Below, in pieces: positions 52,144 through 61,433 of a stretch of 64,000 nt of DNA. Made by a program: the position numbers and the translations under genes. This stretch comes from Phyllobacterium zundukense (GTDB lineage: Bacteria > Pseudomonadota > Alphaproteobacteria > Rhizobiales > Rhizobiaceae), in assembly GCF_025452195.1 (NCBI RefSeq), contig NZ_CP104973.1, positions 2,773,001 to 2,837,000 on the forward strand, read 5' to 3'. Positions within the stretch are counted from its first letter, which is position 1. Every line of letters begins with the position of its first letter. Below the pieces are notes generated by a model that was not told where the DNA came from, searched no databases, and worked only from the letters and a program-made list of their open reading frames with translations.

Positions 52144-54411
52144 ATGCTCTATTTTAGCCGCTGGAAGACTGTACTCATCTGGGCTGTTGTTCTAGCAGGC
52201 GTTATTCTGGCGCTGCCAAATCTCTTCACACAGGATCAACTGGTAACCTTGCCGGACTGGTTGCCGAAGAAGCAGCTGGCGCTGGGTCTCGACCTCGAAG
52301 GTGGTTCGCGACTGCGCTTGCAGGTCGACCGGGAACATCTGCCGGACACCGACGCAACGATTGCAATCCTGAACCGCCGTCTCAGCGAGCTTGGCTATAC
52401 CAATCCCAATGTCGAAGGCCAGCGCAATGGCCGTGTGCTTGTCGAAGTCCCCGGACTTTACGATTCGCAACTGCTCAAGGACATATTGAGCCTCACCGGC
52501 GAACTGCATTTCCAGATGGTCGACGATTCCGTGCCGGTTCAGCAGGCGATCGACGGCACGCCACCGGAAGGCGATGAGGTGGTGTATTCGTTCGACGATC
52601 CGCCCGTTGCCTATCTGGTGAAAAAAGAGCCGCTCGTCTCGAACAAGAATTTCGTCGATGCGCAGGCCGGGATCGACACGACCACCCAAGAGCCGGTGAT
52701 CACCTTCAGACTGGACAGCATCGGCGCTGACCGATTCTCGAAGGCGACCAAGGCGAATGTCGGCAAATCTTTCGCTATCGTTCTCGACAACCAGGTGCTT
52801 TCAGCTCCGGTCATCAGTGAGGAAATACCCGGCAATACAGGTCAGATTTCCGGAAATTTCGACCTTTCGGGCGCAAGTAACCTTGCGCTTGTGATGCGGG
52901 CAGGCGCGCTGCCAGCGAGTGTCACCGTGCTTGAAGAGAGAACGATCGGCACTGATCTCGGAGCGGCTGCTGTAGCCTCCGGCAAGATCGCTGCTCTTAT
53001 CGGCGCAGTTCTCGTCATCGTTTTCATGCTTTTGACCTATGGCCTTCTCGGCGTCATCGCCAACATTGCCCTTGTCGTCAATGTGATCCTGATACTGGCA
53101 GTGCTGACGCTCTTCGGCGCGCCGCTGACGCTCGCGGGTGTTGCCGGTATCGTGCTTACAATCGGCATGGCGGTCGATTCCAACGTGCTCATCTATGAAC
53201 GCATTCGCGAGGACAGGCGCGCTGGCTTTTCCGTTATCCAGGCTATCGATTCCGGATTTTCACGGGCGCTTGCGACGATCGTCGATGCCAATGTCACCAC
53301 GCTGATCGCGGCACTCGTGCTTTTCATTCTGGGCTCCGGGCCGGTGCACGGTTTCGCGCTGACCGTGACCATCGGTATCGTCACCACGCTGTTCACGACC
53401 TTCACGCTGACACGCTGGCTGGTATCCGTGTGGGTTCAATGGGCGCGTCCCAAGGAAGTTCCGGGCGCGCTCCTGAAGCTCGTTCCCAATGATACGAAAA
53501 TCCCGTTCATGAAGCTGCGTTTTTTGACGCTTGGCTTTTCGGCGCTGTCGAGCATTGCGGCGATCGTGCTTTTCGCCATTGTCGGCATGAATTTCGGTAT
53601 CGATTTCAAGGGCGGCACGATGGTCGAGATTCAATCGCACGAAGGTGCGATCGATCTCGATGATGTCTATAGCCGACTTGAAGATTTGAACATTGGTGAC
53701 ATCAAGATCGAACCATTCAAATCGGATGATCGCGCGCTGATTACCGTGGGCAGCCAAGGTGAGGGCGAGGACGCCGAGCAGACTGTCGGTGTCAAGATCC
53801 GGGGTGAATTGCAGGATGATTTCGATTTCCGCCGCATTGACGTTATCGGGCCATCCGTATCAAGTGAACTGTCACACGCCGGAATGCTCGCTGTCGGCCT
53901 CTCATTGGCGGTGATTTTCGCCTATGTGTGGTTGCGCTTCGAATGGCATTTCGCGCTTGGCGCCATTCTCGCGACAATCCACGACGTACTGCTACTGCTC
54001 GGTATGTTCATCGTCTTCCAGATGGAGTTCAATCTCTGGAGTATCGCCGCTTTGCTCGCGATAGTCGGCTACTCGCTCAATGATACGGTCGTCATCTACG
54101 ACCGCGTGCGCGAAAATTTGCGACGATACGGCAACAGCATGTCGCTGTCGGCGCTTCTCGATGCATCGATCAACCAGACCCTGTCGCGCACGATTCTGAC
54201 ATCGCTTGCAACGTTTCTGGCGTTGATCGTTCTCTATCTCTATGGTGGCGAGGACGTGAAATCATTCTCGCTGGTCCTCGGTGTCGGCATTATCGTCGCA
54301 ACCTACTCGTCGATCTTCGTGGCTGGCCCGTTGCTGATGCTGTTTGGCCTCAAAGGCAGGGATGTCACGGACAACGGAACGTCGGCGGTGTCCGGCCAGA
54401 GTGGAGCGTAA
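52144..54411 (+). CDS. secDF: Protein translocase subunit SecDF (fused)
   Basis: 755 residues joining SecD and SecF. The SecD half has one N-terminal helix, GLDLEGGSRLRLQVD (D1), a periplasmic domain and the later GMAVDSNVLIYERIRED. The SecF half (from about 455) has FGIDFKGGTMVEIQ and GYSLNDTVVIYDRVREN. About twelve membrane segments are expected. It uses the proton gradient to pull secreted proteins outward. The following two genes are close and probably cotranscribed. Confidence 0.95.
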   Translation: MLYFSRWKTVLIWAVVLAGVILALPNLFTQDQLVTLPDWLPKKQLALGLDLEGGSRLRLQVDREHLPDTDATIAILNRRLSELGYTNPNVEGQRNGRVLVEVPGLYDSQLLKDILSLTGELHFQMVDDSVPVQQAIDGTPPEGDEVVYSFDDPPVAYLVKKEPLVSNKNFVDAQAGIDTTTQEPVITFRLDSIGADRFSKATKANVGKSFAIVLDNQVLSAPVISEEIPGNTGQISGNFDLSGASNLALVMRAGALPASVTVLEERTIGTDLGAAAVASGKIAALIGAVLVIVFMLLTYGLLGVIANIALVVNVILILAVLTLFGAPLTLAGVAGIVLTIGMAVDSNVLIYERIREDRRAGFSVIQAIDSGFSRALATIVDANVTTLIAALVLFILGSGPVHGFALTVTIGIVTTLFTTFTLTRWLVSVWVQWARPKEVPGALLKLVPNDTKIPFMKLRFLTLGFSALSSIAAIVLFAIVGMNFGIDFKGGTMVEIQSHEGAIDLDDVYSRLEDLNIGDIKIEPFKSDDRALITVGSQGEGEDAEQTVGVKIRGELQDDFDFRRIDVIGPSVSSELSHAGMLAVGLSLAVIFAYVWLRFEWHFALGAILATIHDVLLLLGMFIVFQMEFNLWSIAALLAIVGYSLNDTVVIYDRVRENLRRYGNSMSLSALLDASINQTLSRTILTSLATFLALIVLYLYGGEDVKSFSLVLGVGIIVATYSSIFVAGPLLMLFGLKGRDVTDNGTSAVSGQSGA

Positions 54412-54415
54412 TTAA

Positions 54416-54805
54416 TTGGTCAAAGGCATTGAAATTCGGGATGCGCACTTTCCGGGGCGTGCACCCATCGATGCCTATGGCAATGGCGGCTTTCGCTTCG
54501 CGGACATGTCGCATCGCGGTTCCATACTCTGTCTCCCATCCGGCATTCATGGCTGGGAGCCGAAAACCCTGCCACTGCTGACGATCGCCGATTTCTCGCT
54601 TGTACTAGAACAGGCCGCCGATATCGAAATTTTACTGGTGGGGACGGGGACTGATTTGCGGCGGCTGCCGCAGGAGCTTCGCGATGAAATGCGCAAGCAC
54701 CGTATATCGTCCGATCCTATGAGCACCGGTGCAGCAGTGCGGACCTACAATGTGTTGTTGGCGGAGGATCGCGCAGTGGCCGCGGCGTTGATTGCAGTGG
54801 ATTGA
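54416..54805 (+). CDS. Mth938-like domain protein (NDUFAF3 family)
   Basis: 129 residues. GIEIRDAHFPGRAPIDAYGNGGFRF (as two adjoining blocks) and ILLVGTGTDLRRLPQELRDE fit the Mth938/DUF498 fold. The mitochondrial relative NDUFAF3 is a complex I assembly factor, and bacterial copies are known to sit beside secDF, as here (TTG start four bases after the secDF stop). Its activity in bacteria is not established. A squalene-synthase-fold gene follows. Confidence 0.88.
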   Translation: MVKGIEIRDAHFPGRAPIDAYGNGGFRFADMSHRGSILCLPSGIHGWEPKTLPLLTIADFSLVLEQAADIEILLVGTGTDLRRLPQELRDEMRKHRISSDPMSTGAAVRTYNVLLAEDRAVAAALIAVD

Positions 54806-54822
54806 AGCTCTGTCGATATTTC

Positions 54823-54899
54823 GCGTCAAGGCGGCCTGCAAACGGCGCTTTTCTCCGCTCCGGTGCTCGGAAACCACTGTTTTCGTCTCGCCCTGACGC
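54823..54899. repeat. Inverted repeat, family B copy 4
   Basis: GCGTCAAGGCGGCCTGCAAA, then CTCCGCTCCGGTGCTCGGAA, ACCACTGTTTTCGTC and CGCCCTGACGC. It is inserted between the Mth938 and squalene-synthase-like genes, with arms GCGTCA..TGACGC. Confidence 0.75.
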
Positions 54900-54933
54900 A
54901 GAATCTCGCCAGACCCAAATCGAGAGCGGCCTT

Positions 54934-55770
54934 ATGAACGCCAATGAAACCCACTGCTTGCAATTGTTGCGGGATGCCGATGCGGACCGCTATCTTTCAG
55001 TGCTGTATGCGCCGGAAGACAAGCGCGGGGCATTGGCAGCGCTCTTTGCTTTCAACACCGAAATTGCCCGTATTCGTGATCTGATTCATGATCCGTTGCC
55101 GGGTGAAATCCGGCTGCAATGGTGGCGCGATCTCATCAACGGAACAGCGCTTGGTGAGACGTCGGGAAATCCCGTCGCCGCAGCGCTATTGGATGCGATC
55201 AAAACGTATGAATTGCCCCGTGCTGCCTTCGACAATTATTGTGAGGCGCGGATATTCGACCTCTACAATGACCCGATGCCAAGCCGCAACGACCTGGAGG
55301 GATATTGCGGCGAGACAGCTTCGGCGCTTATCCAACTCGCCTCCTTGATCCTGGATGCCGCCAAGGCACCTGAACACGCCAACGTGGCTGGCCATGCCGG
55401 TGTAGCGCAGGCGATCACCGGCCTGCTGCGTCTGTTGCCACTGCACCGCCGCCGTGGTCAGATATACATCCCCGCCGATATTCTGGCGACCGTTGGCTGC
55501 AGTGGGACTATGTTGCTGGACGGCTCCGATCAATCAGCGGTCACACGTGCGATCGACGCGATGATCGCGCTCGCCGGGGATCATCTCGCAAAATTCGAAA
55601 CGGCTATGAAGACGTTGCCGGCGACACTTCGCCCGGCCTATCTGCCAGCAGCGATGGCTCCGGTATATCTGAAGAAGCTGAAAGCCAGTGGCTTGAATGC
55701 CGCCACAGAAATTGCCGACATCTCGCCGCTTCGCCGCCAATGGGCGATGTTCAGGGCTTCAACGCGCTAG
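54934..55770 (+). CDS. Squalene/phytoene synthase-fold protein, NDUFAF6-like
   Basis: 278 residues with the trans-isoprenyl synthase fold. Neither aspartate-rich motif is intact: the first region reads ALFAFNTEIARIRDLIHDPL, and the second, normally NxxRDxxED, reads GLLRLLPLHRRRGQIYIPAD. Loss of both suggests it does not condense isoprenoid diphosphates. It is probably the bacterial counterpart of NDUFAF6, another complex I assembly factor, next to an NDUFAF3-type gene. ATG 54934 excludes repeat-derived sequence that an earlier in-frame start would include. Confidence 0.82.
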   Translation: MNANETHCLQLLRDADADRYLSVLYAPEDKRGALAALFAFNTEIARIRDLIHDPLPGEIRLQWWRDLINGTALGETSGNPVAAALLDAIKTYELPRAAFDNYCEARIFDLYNDPMPSRNDLEGYCGETASALIQLASLILDAAKAPEHANVAGHAGVAQAITGLLRLLPLHRRRGQIYIPADILATVGCSGTMLLDGSDQSAVTRAIDAMIALAGDHLAKFETAMKTLPATLRPAYLPAAMAPVYLKKLKASGLNAATEIADISPLRRQWAMFRASTR

Positions 55771-55792
55771 TATCTTGAGTTTGCTGTGTTCA

Positions 55793-55910
55793 GTGCGTGG
55801 TTCGACAGGCTCACCAAGAGGGATGTAGTGCGCTTCAGAACCCAGCGTTGGCGATCCTGGCACTCTGGCAATTCACCACGCCCTCATGGTGAGCCTGTCG
55901 AACCACGCAC
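55793..55910. repeat. Long inverted repeat, family D copy 3
   Basis: Arms GTGCGTGGTTCGACAGGCTC and reverse complement ending 55910, with TTGGCGAT in the loop. It ends two bases from the trmFO stop codon and fills the space between convergent genes. Confidence 0.9.
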
Positions 55911-55912
55911 AA

Positions 55913-57322
55913 CTATTCCGCCGCTTCTGCAATTGCCGGCAGGCCGAGCCAAATCCGGCAGTCGGCCAGCGCACGCGCGCTCATGGCGCGCTTCTTGGCA
56001 TTCGACTTCTCCTTGCCGCGCAGACGCTTGCCTTCAATCTTCGGCGTCTCCATTGGCGGAAACAGGCCGTAATTGACATTCATCGGCTGGAACGAGCGCT
56101 TGCCCGGTTCTTCATCTGTCACGAGATGCCCGCCGGTGATATGACCGAGGAGAGCGCCAAAAGCCGTCGTCAGGGGTGGAGGCGTATAGGCCTGGCCCAG
56201 CCTTTCAGCCGCGGTAAACCGGCCCGCCAGCAGACCGATGGCGGCGGATTCAACATAGCCCTCGCACCCGGTGATCTGGCCGGCAAAACGCAAGCCCGGC
56301 CGGGTTTTGAGCTGCAGGGTCGGATCGAGCAGAAGCGGCGAATTCAGATATGTATTGCGATGCAGCCCACCGAGACGTGCAAACTCGGCGTTCTCCAGCC
56401 CCGGGATCATTCTGAAGATGTCGGTTTGGGCGCCGTATTTCAATTTTGTCTGGAATCCAACCATATTATAGAGCGTCCCGAGTGCATTGTCCTGCCGCAA
56501 CTGAACCACAGCATAGGCCTTGACGGTCGGGTTGTGTGCATTGGTCAGCCCCATCGGCTTCATCGGGCCATGGCGCAATGTTTCGGGCCCGCGCTCGGCC
56601 ATTACCTCGATCGGCAGGCAGCCGTCGAAGTAGGGCGTGCCTTCCCATTCCTTGAACTCGGTCTTGTCGCCTGTGACAAGCGCTTGAATGAACGCCTCGT
56701 ACTGCTCCTTGGTCATCGGGCAGTTGATATAGTCCTTGCCATTGCCGCCCGGTCCAACCTTGTCATAGCGCGACTGGAACCAGCAGGTATCCATATCGAT
56801 GGAATCGAAATGGACAATTGGTGCAATAGCGTCGAAAAAGGCCAGGGCGTCCGCGCTGGTTTCCTTGCCGATGGCTTCGGCAAGCGATGGCGCAGTCAGC
56901 GGGCCCGTGGCGATGATGACCTTGTCCCAGTCAGCGGGCGGCAGGCCGGTGATTTCCTCGCGCTGGATGGTGATCAGGGGATGCGCTTCAATGCGGGCGG
57001 TGACGGCCGCAGCGAAGCCATCGCGATCGACAGCCAAAGCACTACCGGCCGGCACTTGGTTCGCATCTGCAGCGGCCATGATGAGTGAATTGGCGAGGCG
57101 CATCTCCGCATGCAGCACGCCGACCGCATTGGTTTCGGCGTCATCCGAGCGGAAAGAATTGGAACAAACGAGCTCGGCCAAATCTTTTGTCTTGTGCGCG
57201 TCGGTGCCGCGAACCGGGCGCATCTCATGCAGGATGACGGGAATACCCGCCTCGGCAAGCTGCCATGATGCTTCGGAACCGGCGAGACCGCCGCCAACAA
57301 TATGAACTGGTTTGTGTGACAT
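55913..57322 (-). CDS. trmFO: Methylenetetrahydrofolate--tRNA-(uracil-5-)-methyltransferase TrmFO
   Basis: 469 residues, FAD protein. The N-terminal [20 protein letters not shown] binds [14 protein letters not shown] and [10 protein letters not shown] are family motifs. TrmFO makes ribothymidine 54 in the tRNA T-loop using methylenetetrahydrofolate, the route used by many alphaproteobacteria instead of TrmA. Length is normal. It converges with the squalene-synthase-like gene across repeat D. Confidence 0.95.
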   Translation of the reverse strand: MSHKPVHIVGGGLAGSEASWQLAEAGIPVILHEMRPVRGTDAHKTKDLAELVCSNSFRSDDAETNAVGVLHAEMRLANSLIMAAADANQVPAGSALAVDRDGFAAAVTARIEAHPLITIQREEITGLPPADWDKVIIATGPLTAPSLAEAIGKETSADALAFFDAIAPIVHFDSIDMDTCWFQSRYDKVGPGGNGKDYINCPMTKEQYEAFIQALVTGDKTEFKEWEGTPYFDGCLPIEVMAERGPETLRHGPMKPMGLTNAHNPTVKAYAVVQLRQDNALGTLYNMVGFQTKLKYGAQTDIFRMIPGLENAEFARLGGLHRNTYLNSPLLLDPTLQLKTRPGLRFAGQITGCEGYVESAAIGLLAGRFTAAERLGQAYTPPPLTTAFGALLGHITGGHLVTDEEPGKRSFQPMNVNYGLFPPMETPKIEGKRLRGKEKSNAKKRAMSARALADCRIWLGLPAIAEAAE

Positions 57323-57407
57323 GCGCCTCCAATAGACTTTTTGGCGCCGCGCTTCAATGCAAAAGCCGCCGCGAGTTACTCGAGCGGGGCTTTGATAATT
57401 TGAACGA

Positions 57408-58355
57408 TCAGGCGCTGGCCTGGTCGAGTTCCGCCACGTCGTTGCTGTCGAGCTTCAGTGCTGCGGCACGGATAAGGCTTTCCAGCTGTTCGAGGGAGGT
57501 GGCGCTGGCAATTGGTGCCGTGACGCCCTTGCGCTGGATGATCCACGCAATTGCAACTTCGGCCGGCCTGGCGTTGTGTTTCGCAGACACCTTGTCCAAT
57601 GCAGCGAGAATGCGATGCCCGCGAGGGTTGAGATACTGCTTGATGCCGTCGCCGCGCTGGCTTTTACCCAAATCGGCTTCGCTGCGGTATTTGCCAGAAA
57701 GAAAACCTTTGGCGAGCCCAAAATACGTGATCACGCCGATATTCTCGGAGATGCAGAGGTCGCGTAATTTGCCTTCGAACTCGCTGCGATCGTAGAGGTT
57801 GTAGCCGGGCTGCAGCACATTGTAACGCGGCAGATCCTTTGTTTCCGAGACATCGATCGCCGCCCGAAGCTGGTCCGCATCGAGATTGGAAGCGCCGATT
57901 GATTTGATCTTTCCCTCTCTCAGCAGCTTCTGGTAGGCGCCGAGTGTTTCCTCGTAAGGCGTATCAGGATCAGGCCAATGCGACAGGTAAAGATCGATCG
58001 CATCGATCTGCAGCCGTTTTAGCGATGCCTCGACTGCCTTGGCGATATAAGCGGCAGACAGATCCTTCTTGCCTTGGCCCATGTCGGAGCCGACTTTGGT
58101 AATGATAACGACCTTGTCGCGGGCATTGCGCGATTTGACCCATTCGCCGATGATTGTTTCGGACTCACCGCCTTCATGTCCGGGCACCCAGCGAGAATAG
58201 CCATCCGCCGTGTCGATCGCGTTGAAACCGGCATCGACGAAACGGTCAAGCAGATCGAAGGAGGTCCTTTTGTCGGCCGTCCAGCCGAAGACGTTACCGC
58301 CCAAAACCAATGGCGCAATGGACAGGCCCTTGCGGCCAAGACGACGTTTTTCCAT
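57408..58355 (-). CDS. Aldo/keto reductase
   Basis: 315 residues. The catalytic tetrad is intact: D48 ([11 protein letters not shown]), Y53, K87 (VVIITKVGS) and H126 (DLYLSHWPD). NAD(P)-binding features follow in [12 protein letters not shown] and the C-terminal [14 protein letters not shown]. The substrate is not predictable; relatives act on sugars, aldehydes or ketones. ATG 58355 matches the family start [19 protein letters not shown] and has GGAG upstream. Confidence 0.93.
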   Translation of the reverse strand: MEKRRLGRKGLSIAPLVLGGNVFGWTADKRTSFDLLDRFVDAGFNAIDTADGYSRWVPGHEGGESETIIGEWVKSRNARDKVVIITKVGSDMGQGKKDLSAAYIAKAVEASLKRLQIDAIDLYLSHWPDPDTPYEETLGAYQKLLREGKIKSIGASNLDADQLRAAIDVSETKDLPRYNVLQPGYNLYDRSEFEGKLRDLCISENIGVITYFGLAKGFLSGKYRSEADLGKSQRGDGIKQYLNPRGHRILAALDKVSAKHNARPAEVAIAWIIQRKGVTAPIASATSLEQLESLIRAAALKLDSNDVAELDQASA

Positions 58356-58530
58356 GTATTTTCTACTCCGGGAGACTACCGCTGAATCGCGACTGTAGGC
58401 CTGATTTCCAGATGTTTCCAGCCTGACGTAAATCACTATCAGGCGAGTTACGAGGGACTGGCAGCGGTCGCACTACTTCGTTTGCCGCCATGCTCGATGG
58501 GAGTCTGAAAAAGGTCAGATGCCTAGCGTG

Positions 58531-58815
58531 CTATTGCTTATAGCCCTTTGCCCGCATGCATGCATTGACAAGATTGGCCTCTTCTTTGCTCCTGGCAGCA
58601 GTGTCGGCGGCTAGGGCGGCGGTCGAACCGGCGGCCTGGTATTTGCATTGCACCATGTCCTTGTCTGCAGGTGTGACAGGTTCTTCACTATGCACCCACT
58701 TCTTTTCGGGAGAGGCGCATGCCGCGAGCGCAACCACTGGAATTATAAACAGTAGAATTCGGGTCTTGGAGAGATTTTTGGAAGTATTGAATGAACCTGA
58801 AACGGCGTTGGACAT
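58531..58815 (-). CDS. Small hypothetical lipoprotein
   Basis: 94 residues. Hydrophobic core LLFIIPVVALAAC with the lipobox ending at C33, then a hydrophilic domain with two further cysteines (MVQCKYQAAGS, NACMRAKGYKQ). AAGGGG precedes the ATG. The closing CMRAKGY element is common in small rhizobial lipoproteins of unknown role. Confidence 0.75.
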   Translation of the reverse strand: MSNAVSGSFNTSKNLSKTRILLFIIPVVALAACASPEKKWVHSEEPVTPADKDMVQCKYQAAGSTAALAADTAARSKEEANLVNACMRAKGYKQ

Positions 58816-59048
58816 TGTGAGAATCCCCTTAATTTATTAGCCTAATGACCAAAATCAAACATCACTCTGTTTTAAATGCTCCAATGAAAGTAAGACCATA
58901 CCAAGGCGGCAAATTACATTGCCTCTGGGGCCCGACACAACCCCGAATAGGATATTTGACCGAGGAAATCTATAGACGTAAGCAAATGGCTTCGCACGGG
59001 TGGAGAAGCTATTCGCACACCAATATCAAGCTGGACCCTGCATTCAGG

Positions 59049-59453
59049 CTAACGGGCCTTTGACTTGTTCAACGTGATTGCGGCGCCTACGAGTGCCTTG
59101 AATGCGTTCTCATCGATTTCCTCAGCCTCACGTAAATCGATAGCGCGCCTCGTGTTGCCTTCAAGGCTGGAGTTGAATAACCCGGAAGGATCGTCAAGCG
59201 AAGCGCCCTTGGCAAAAGTCAGCTTCACCACGCTCTTATAGGTCTCGCCGGTGCAGATTATGCCGTTGTGAGACCAGACCGGAACGCCTCGCCACTTCCA
59301 TTCCTCGACCACTTCCGGGTCGGCCTGGTGGATGAGCGCGCGGACATGGGAGAGCATCTTGCCCCTCCAGTCGCTCAGTTCCTTGATTCTCGCATCGATC
59401 AGCTGAGAGGGTGAGTGCCCTCCTTCTCCGTCTTTCAAATCACTCTTCTTCAT
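59049..59453 (-). CDS. DUF1801 domain-containing protein (1)
   Basis: 134 residues. DUF1801 pattern: LSHVRALIHQADPEVVEEWKWRG and PVWSHNGIICTGETYKSVVKLTF, with a later FNSSLEGN. The family shares a fold with YdhG/MmcQ-like proteins; function is unknown. GGAGGGATACC stands before ATG 59453. A second DUF1801 gene lies 44 bases upstream on the same strand, so they are probably cotranscribed. Confidence 0.85.
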   Translation of the reverse strand: MKKSDLKDGEGGHSPSQLIDARIKELSDWRGKMLSHVRALIHQADPEVVEEWKWRGVPVWSHNGIICTGETYKSVVKLTFAKGASLDDPSGLFNSSLEGNTRRAIDLREAEEIDENAFKALVGAAITLNKSKAR

Positions 59454-59497
59454 TGGTATCCCTCCCTCTTGGTGGTTGTCACGCACGCAGCTCGCGC

Positions 59498-59962
59498 TCA
59501 CATTCTTTCGCCGGGCAGTTGGCTCGCCTGCTTTACCCAGTCGACGAACTGCGCTTCATCGAACTGGCCTTCATAAATATCGAGATACCGCACTTCCTTG
59601 TGCTTGGATGCGCCGGGCGGGACAGGACTGAGTGACGTGCCGCGAAAGAAGGTGACCTTGACGTATTTCGTGAAACAATGAAAGCTGAGGAACCAGGTCT
59701 TCTCCTCCAACCCATACAAGGGCGAGTTCCATTTGACCGCCTTTTGCACGCCGGGAACGGTGCGCACGATAAGCGCGTCGAGACAGCGACCGAGGTCGCT
59801 TTTCCAGCCCGGCATGGCGGCGATGTAGGCCTGCACCGGGGCGTCGCCGTAGCCCTTCGCGATCTGAGGATTGCCGCCTGAGAGGAGGACCGGCTGTGTG
59901 GATGCCGCCGGGCTCTTGGTTTTGGCATGCAAGGAAGAATTTTCGCTCTCTCTTGTTTTCAT
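59498..59962 (-). CDS. DUF1801 domain-containing protein (2)
   Basis: 154 residues. A low-complexity N-terminal stretch (about 1-30) is followed by VQAYIAAMPGWKSDLGRCLD, VRTVPGVQKAVKWNSPLYG and WFLSFHCFTKYVKVTFFRG, the DUF1801 core. It differs enough from its downstream neighbour that this is an old duplication or independent capture. GGAGGAATCAAC lies just before ATG 59962. Confidence 0.85.
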   Translation of the reverse strand: MKTRESENSSLHAKTKSPAASTQPVLLSGGNPQIAKGYGDAPVQAYIAAMPGWKSDLGRCLDALIVRTVPGVQKAVKWNSPLYGLEEKTWFLSFHCFTKYVKVTFFRGTSLSPVPPGASKHKEVRYLDIYEGQFDEAQFVDWVKQASQLPGERM

Positions 59963-60044
59963 GTTGATTCCTCCACTTTTGGTGCGGCAACCATAAACAG
60001 CGAATCCTGTAGGTTTCAAGGACAGGTCCCGCTACAGTCGCACA

Positions 60045-60608
60045 ATGCGTATCATGCTCCGGTGTTTAGCCCTTTTTCTGTTCGCCGCTTTATGCGGGCA
60101 TGCCGAGGCGCAAAGTTTCCGTGTCTGCCACGGCTATGGCTGTACCTTTCAGACGCGGGTGGCATTGACACCGGCGGATCGCTCGCGGATTGCTTCCATC
60201 ATGGCGGGAGGACGCGCTTCGCCTGCGGCCGAGCGCGCTGCCGTTCGCCGTGCGGTGCAAGTATTCGAGCGGCGCAGCGTTGCTGTGATCGGGGTGATTG
60301 ACCGGCCGAAGATGGATTTCGGCAAGGGCCGCGAGAAAGGTCAGATGGATTGTGTCGATGAGTCGACCAATACGGATCATTTTCTCCGCTACCTGCAAGG
60401 CGCTGGATTATTGCACCATCATCGCGTTGCAAGAAGAGATTCGCGCGGAAGCTTCATCGACGGCCGCTATCCGCATTTTACCTCCGTTCTCAAGGATGAT
60501 TCTGGAACGTCGTGGGCCGTCGACTCCTGGTATGAACCGGGAGGCGGACCGCCTGATGTGATGCTTTTGTCGGAATGGCACCGCCGGGGGTATGGCGGGC
60601 AGAGATAG
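60045..60608 (+). CDS. Secreted hypothetical protein
   Basis: 187 residues. Signal peptide ends near AEAQ|SFRVCHG. The mature protein has CHGYGC near its start, a basic middle (RAAVRRAVQVFERRS), MDCVDESTNTDHFLRYLQ and YEPGGGPPDVMLL. The family appears conserved in rhizobia but I know no function. The cysteines may form disulfides in the periplasm. Confidence 0.75.
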   Translation: MRIMLRCLALFLFAALCGHAEAQSFRVCHGYGCTFQTRVALTPADRSRIASIMAGGRASPAAERAAVRRAVQVFERRSVAVIGVIDRPKMDFGKGREKGQMDCVDESTNTDHFLRYLQGAGLLHHHRVARRDSRGSFIDGRYPHFTSVLKDDSGTSWAVDSWYEPGGGPPDVMLLSEWHRRGYGGQR

Positions 60609-60635
60609 AACAAATTTCGTCTAAACAGAGCCAGA

Positions 60636-60755
60636 AACAACAACACCCACCGCGGGAGGAGGTGCGGTGGGTGTCGTTTTGTAAAGACCGGCCGGGAGGA
60701 GGAGTGCCGGTCTTCGATCGCGGGAACTTTGGGAGGAGGTAAAGCCCGGCGATAT
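60636..60755 (-). ncRNA. Triple CCUCCUCCC-loop hairpin array ('cuckoo'/CcsR-type sRNAs)
   Basis: Read on the minus strand, downstream of the DUF1127 gene, three hairpins follow in order: 60748-60721 (CGGGCTTT / AAAGTTCCCG), 60714-60684 (AAGACCGGC / GCCGGTCTT) and 60674-60643 (ACACCCACCGC / GCGGTGGGTGT). Each loop contains CCTCCTCCC, an anti-Shine-Dalgarno sequence. The last stem is followed by TGTTGTTGTTTC. In Rhodobacter the CcsR RNAs have this loop and lie downstream of a DUF1127 gene; they are part of the wider 'cuckoo' family. I infer processed small RNAs made from the DUF1127 transcript. The 285-base gap after the DUF1127 stop is longer than I would expect. Confidence 0.85.
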
Positions 60756-61033
60756 TCTAGGTCGTGAAGTCATAAATCTGGTAGAAATGGCGTCTGAAAC
60801 GGCAAGAAGATGCGAGGAGAGATGTGAAGGGCGGGGTCTTCCCCCGGCCGAGCGGTTCGACACTGCAGCTTGCAGCCGTTTCGGCGTCCGCAGGATAGGG
60901 TCCATTTGCCCGACTACTTTGTCGTAAAAGCTCGACAATGGATAAACATTGCCATCGCCTTTTCTCCTCGTATCCGAACAAATGGCCTCCTACCATTTCC
61001 ATCAGATTTATGAGTTCACGACCTAGTATTCGA

Positions 61034-61180
61034 TTAGCGTACTGCAGACTTCTTGGCGACGAACGGGATGTCCGAACGGGCAATGCCCAGATCGCTGAGT
61101 TCGCGGGTCGACAGACGGTTCAGCTCGGAAACCGTGTCACGATAACGGCGCCAGTTGCTGTAAGAGCGGATAAGGTTCAT
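61034..61180 (-). CDS. DUF1127 small protein
   Basis: 48 residues. The DUF1127 signature is complete: WRRYRDTVSELNRLSTRELSDLGIARSDIP, read as adjoining helices. These small Arg-rich proteins are stress- or host-induced in many alphaproteobacteria and may bind RNA. ATG 61180 gives the family start MNLIRSYSNWRRYRD; an earlier start would add unrelated residues. Downstream on the same strand lies the CCTCCTCCC hairpin array. Confidence 0.9.
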   Translation of the reverse strand: MNLIRSYSNWRRYRDTVSELNRLSTRELSDLGIARSDIPFVAKKSAVR

Positions 61181-61433
61181 TTCATTCACCACTTCGGTTT
61201 TTTTGTTTGATTGATCACTCTTGATCGTTGAGTGGAAGATAGTGGATGACGTCCTGAAGTTGCAGAGCCAAGTTTGCAGGTCAGCTATGCAATTGCTGCA
61301 TTGCAACATTAATTCGTATTAATTGTTGCGGCGCACCAGAGGCGATTTTGAGTTGAATTTGCGCATCGCAGTGCAATTGCGTTTTTGCAGCCAGTCGCGC
61401 TACCTTCACCTGACAAGACTCAAGGGAGCATCC

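Noticed and set aside
55886..57088. 400-codon open frame antisense to trmFO
   Set aside because: It begins inside an inverted repeat and follows trmFO codons in reverse; no recognisable protein.
58845..59063. 72-codon open frame between the small lipoprotein and DUF1801 genes
   Set aside because: Starts without a ribosome site and overlaps the end of a well-supported DUF1801 gene on the other strand.
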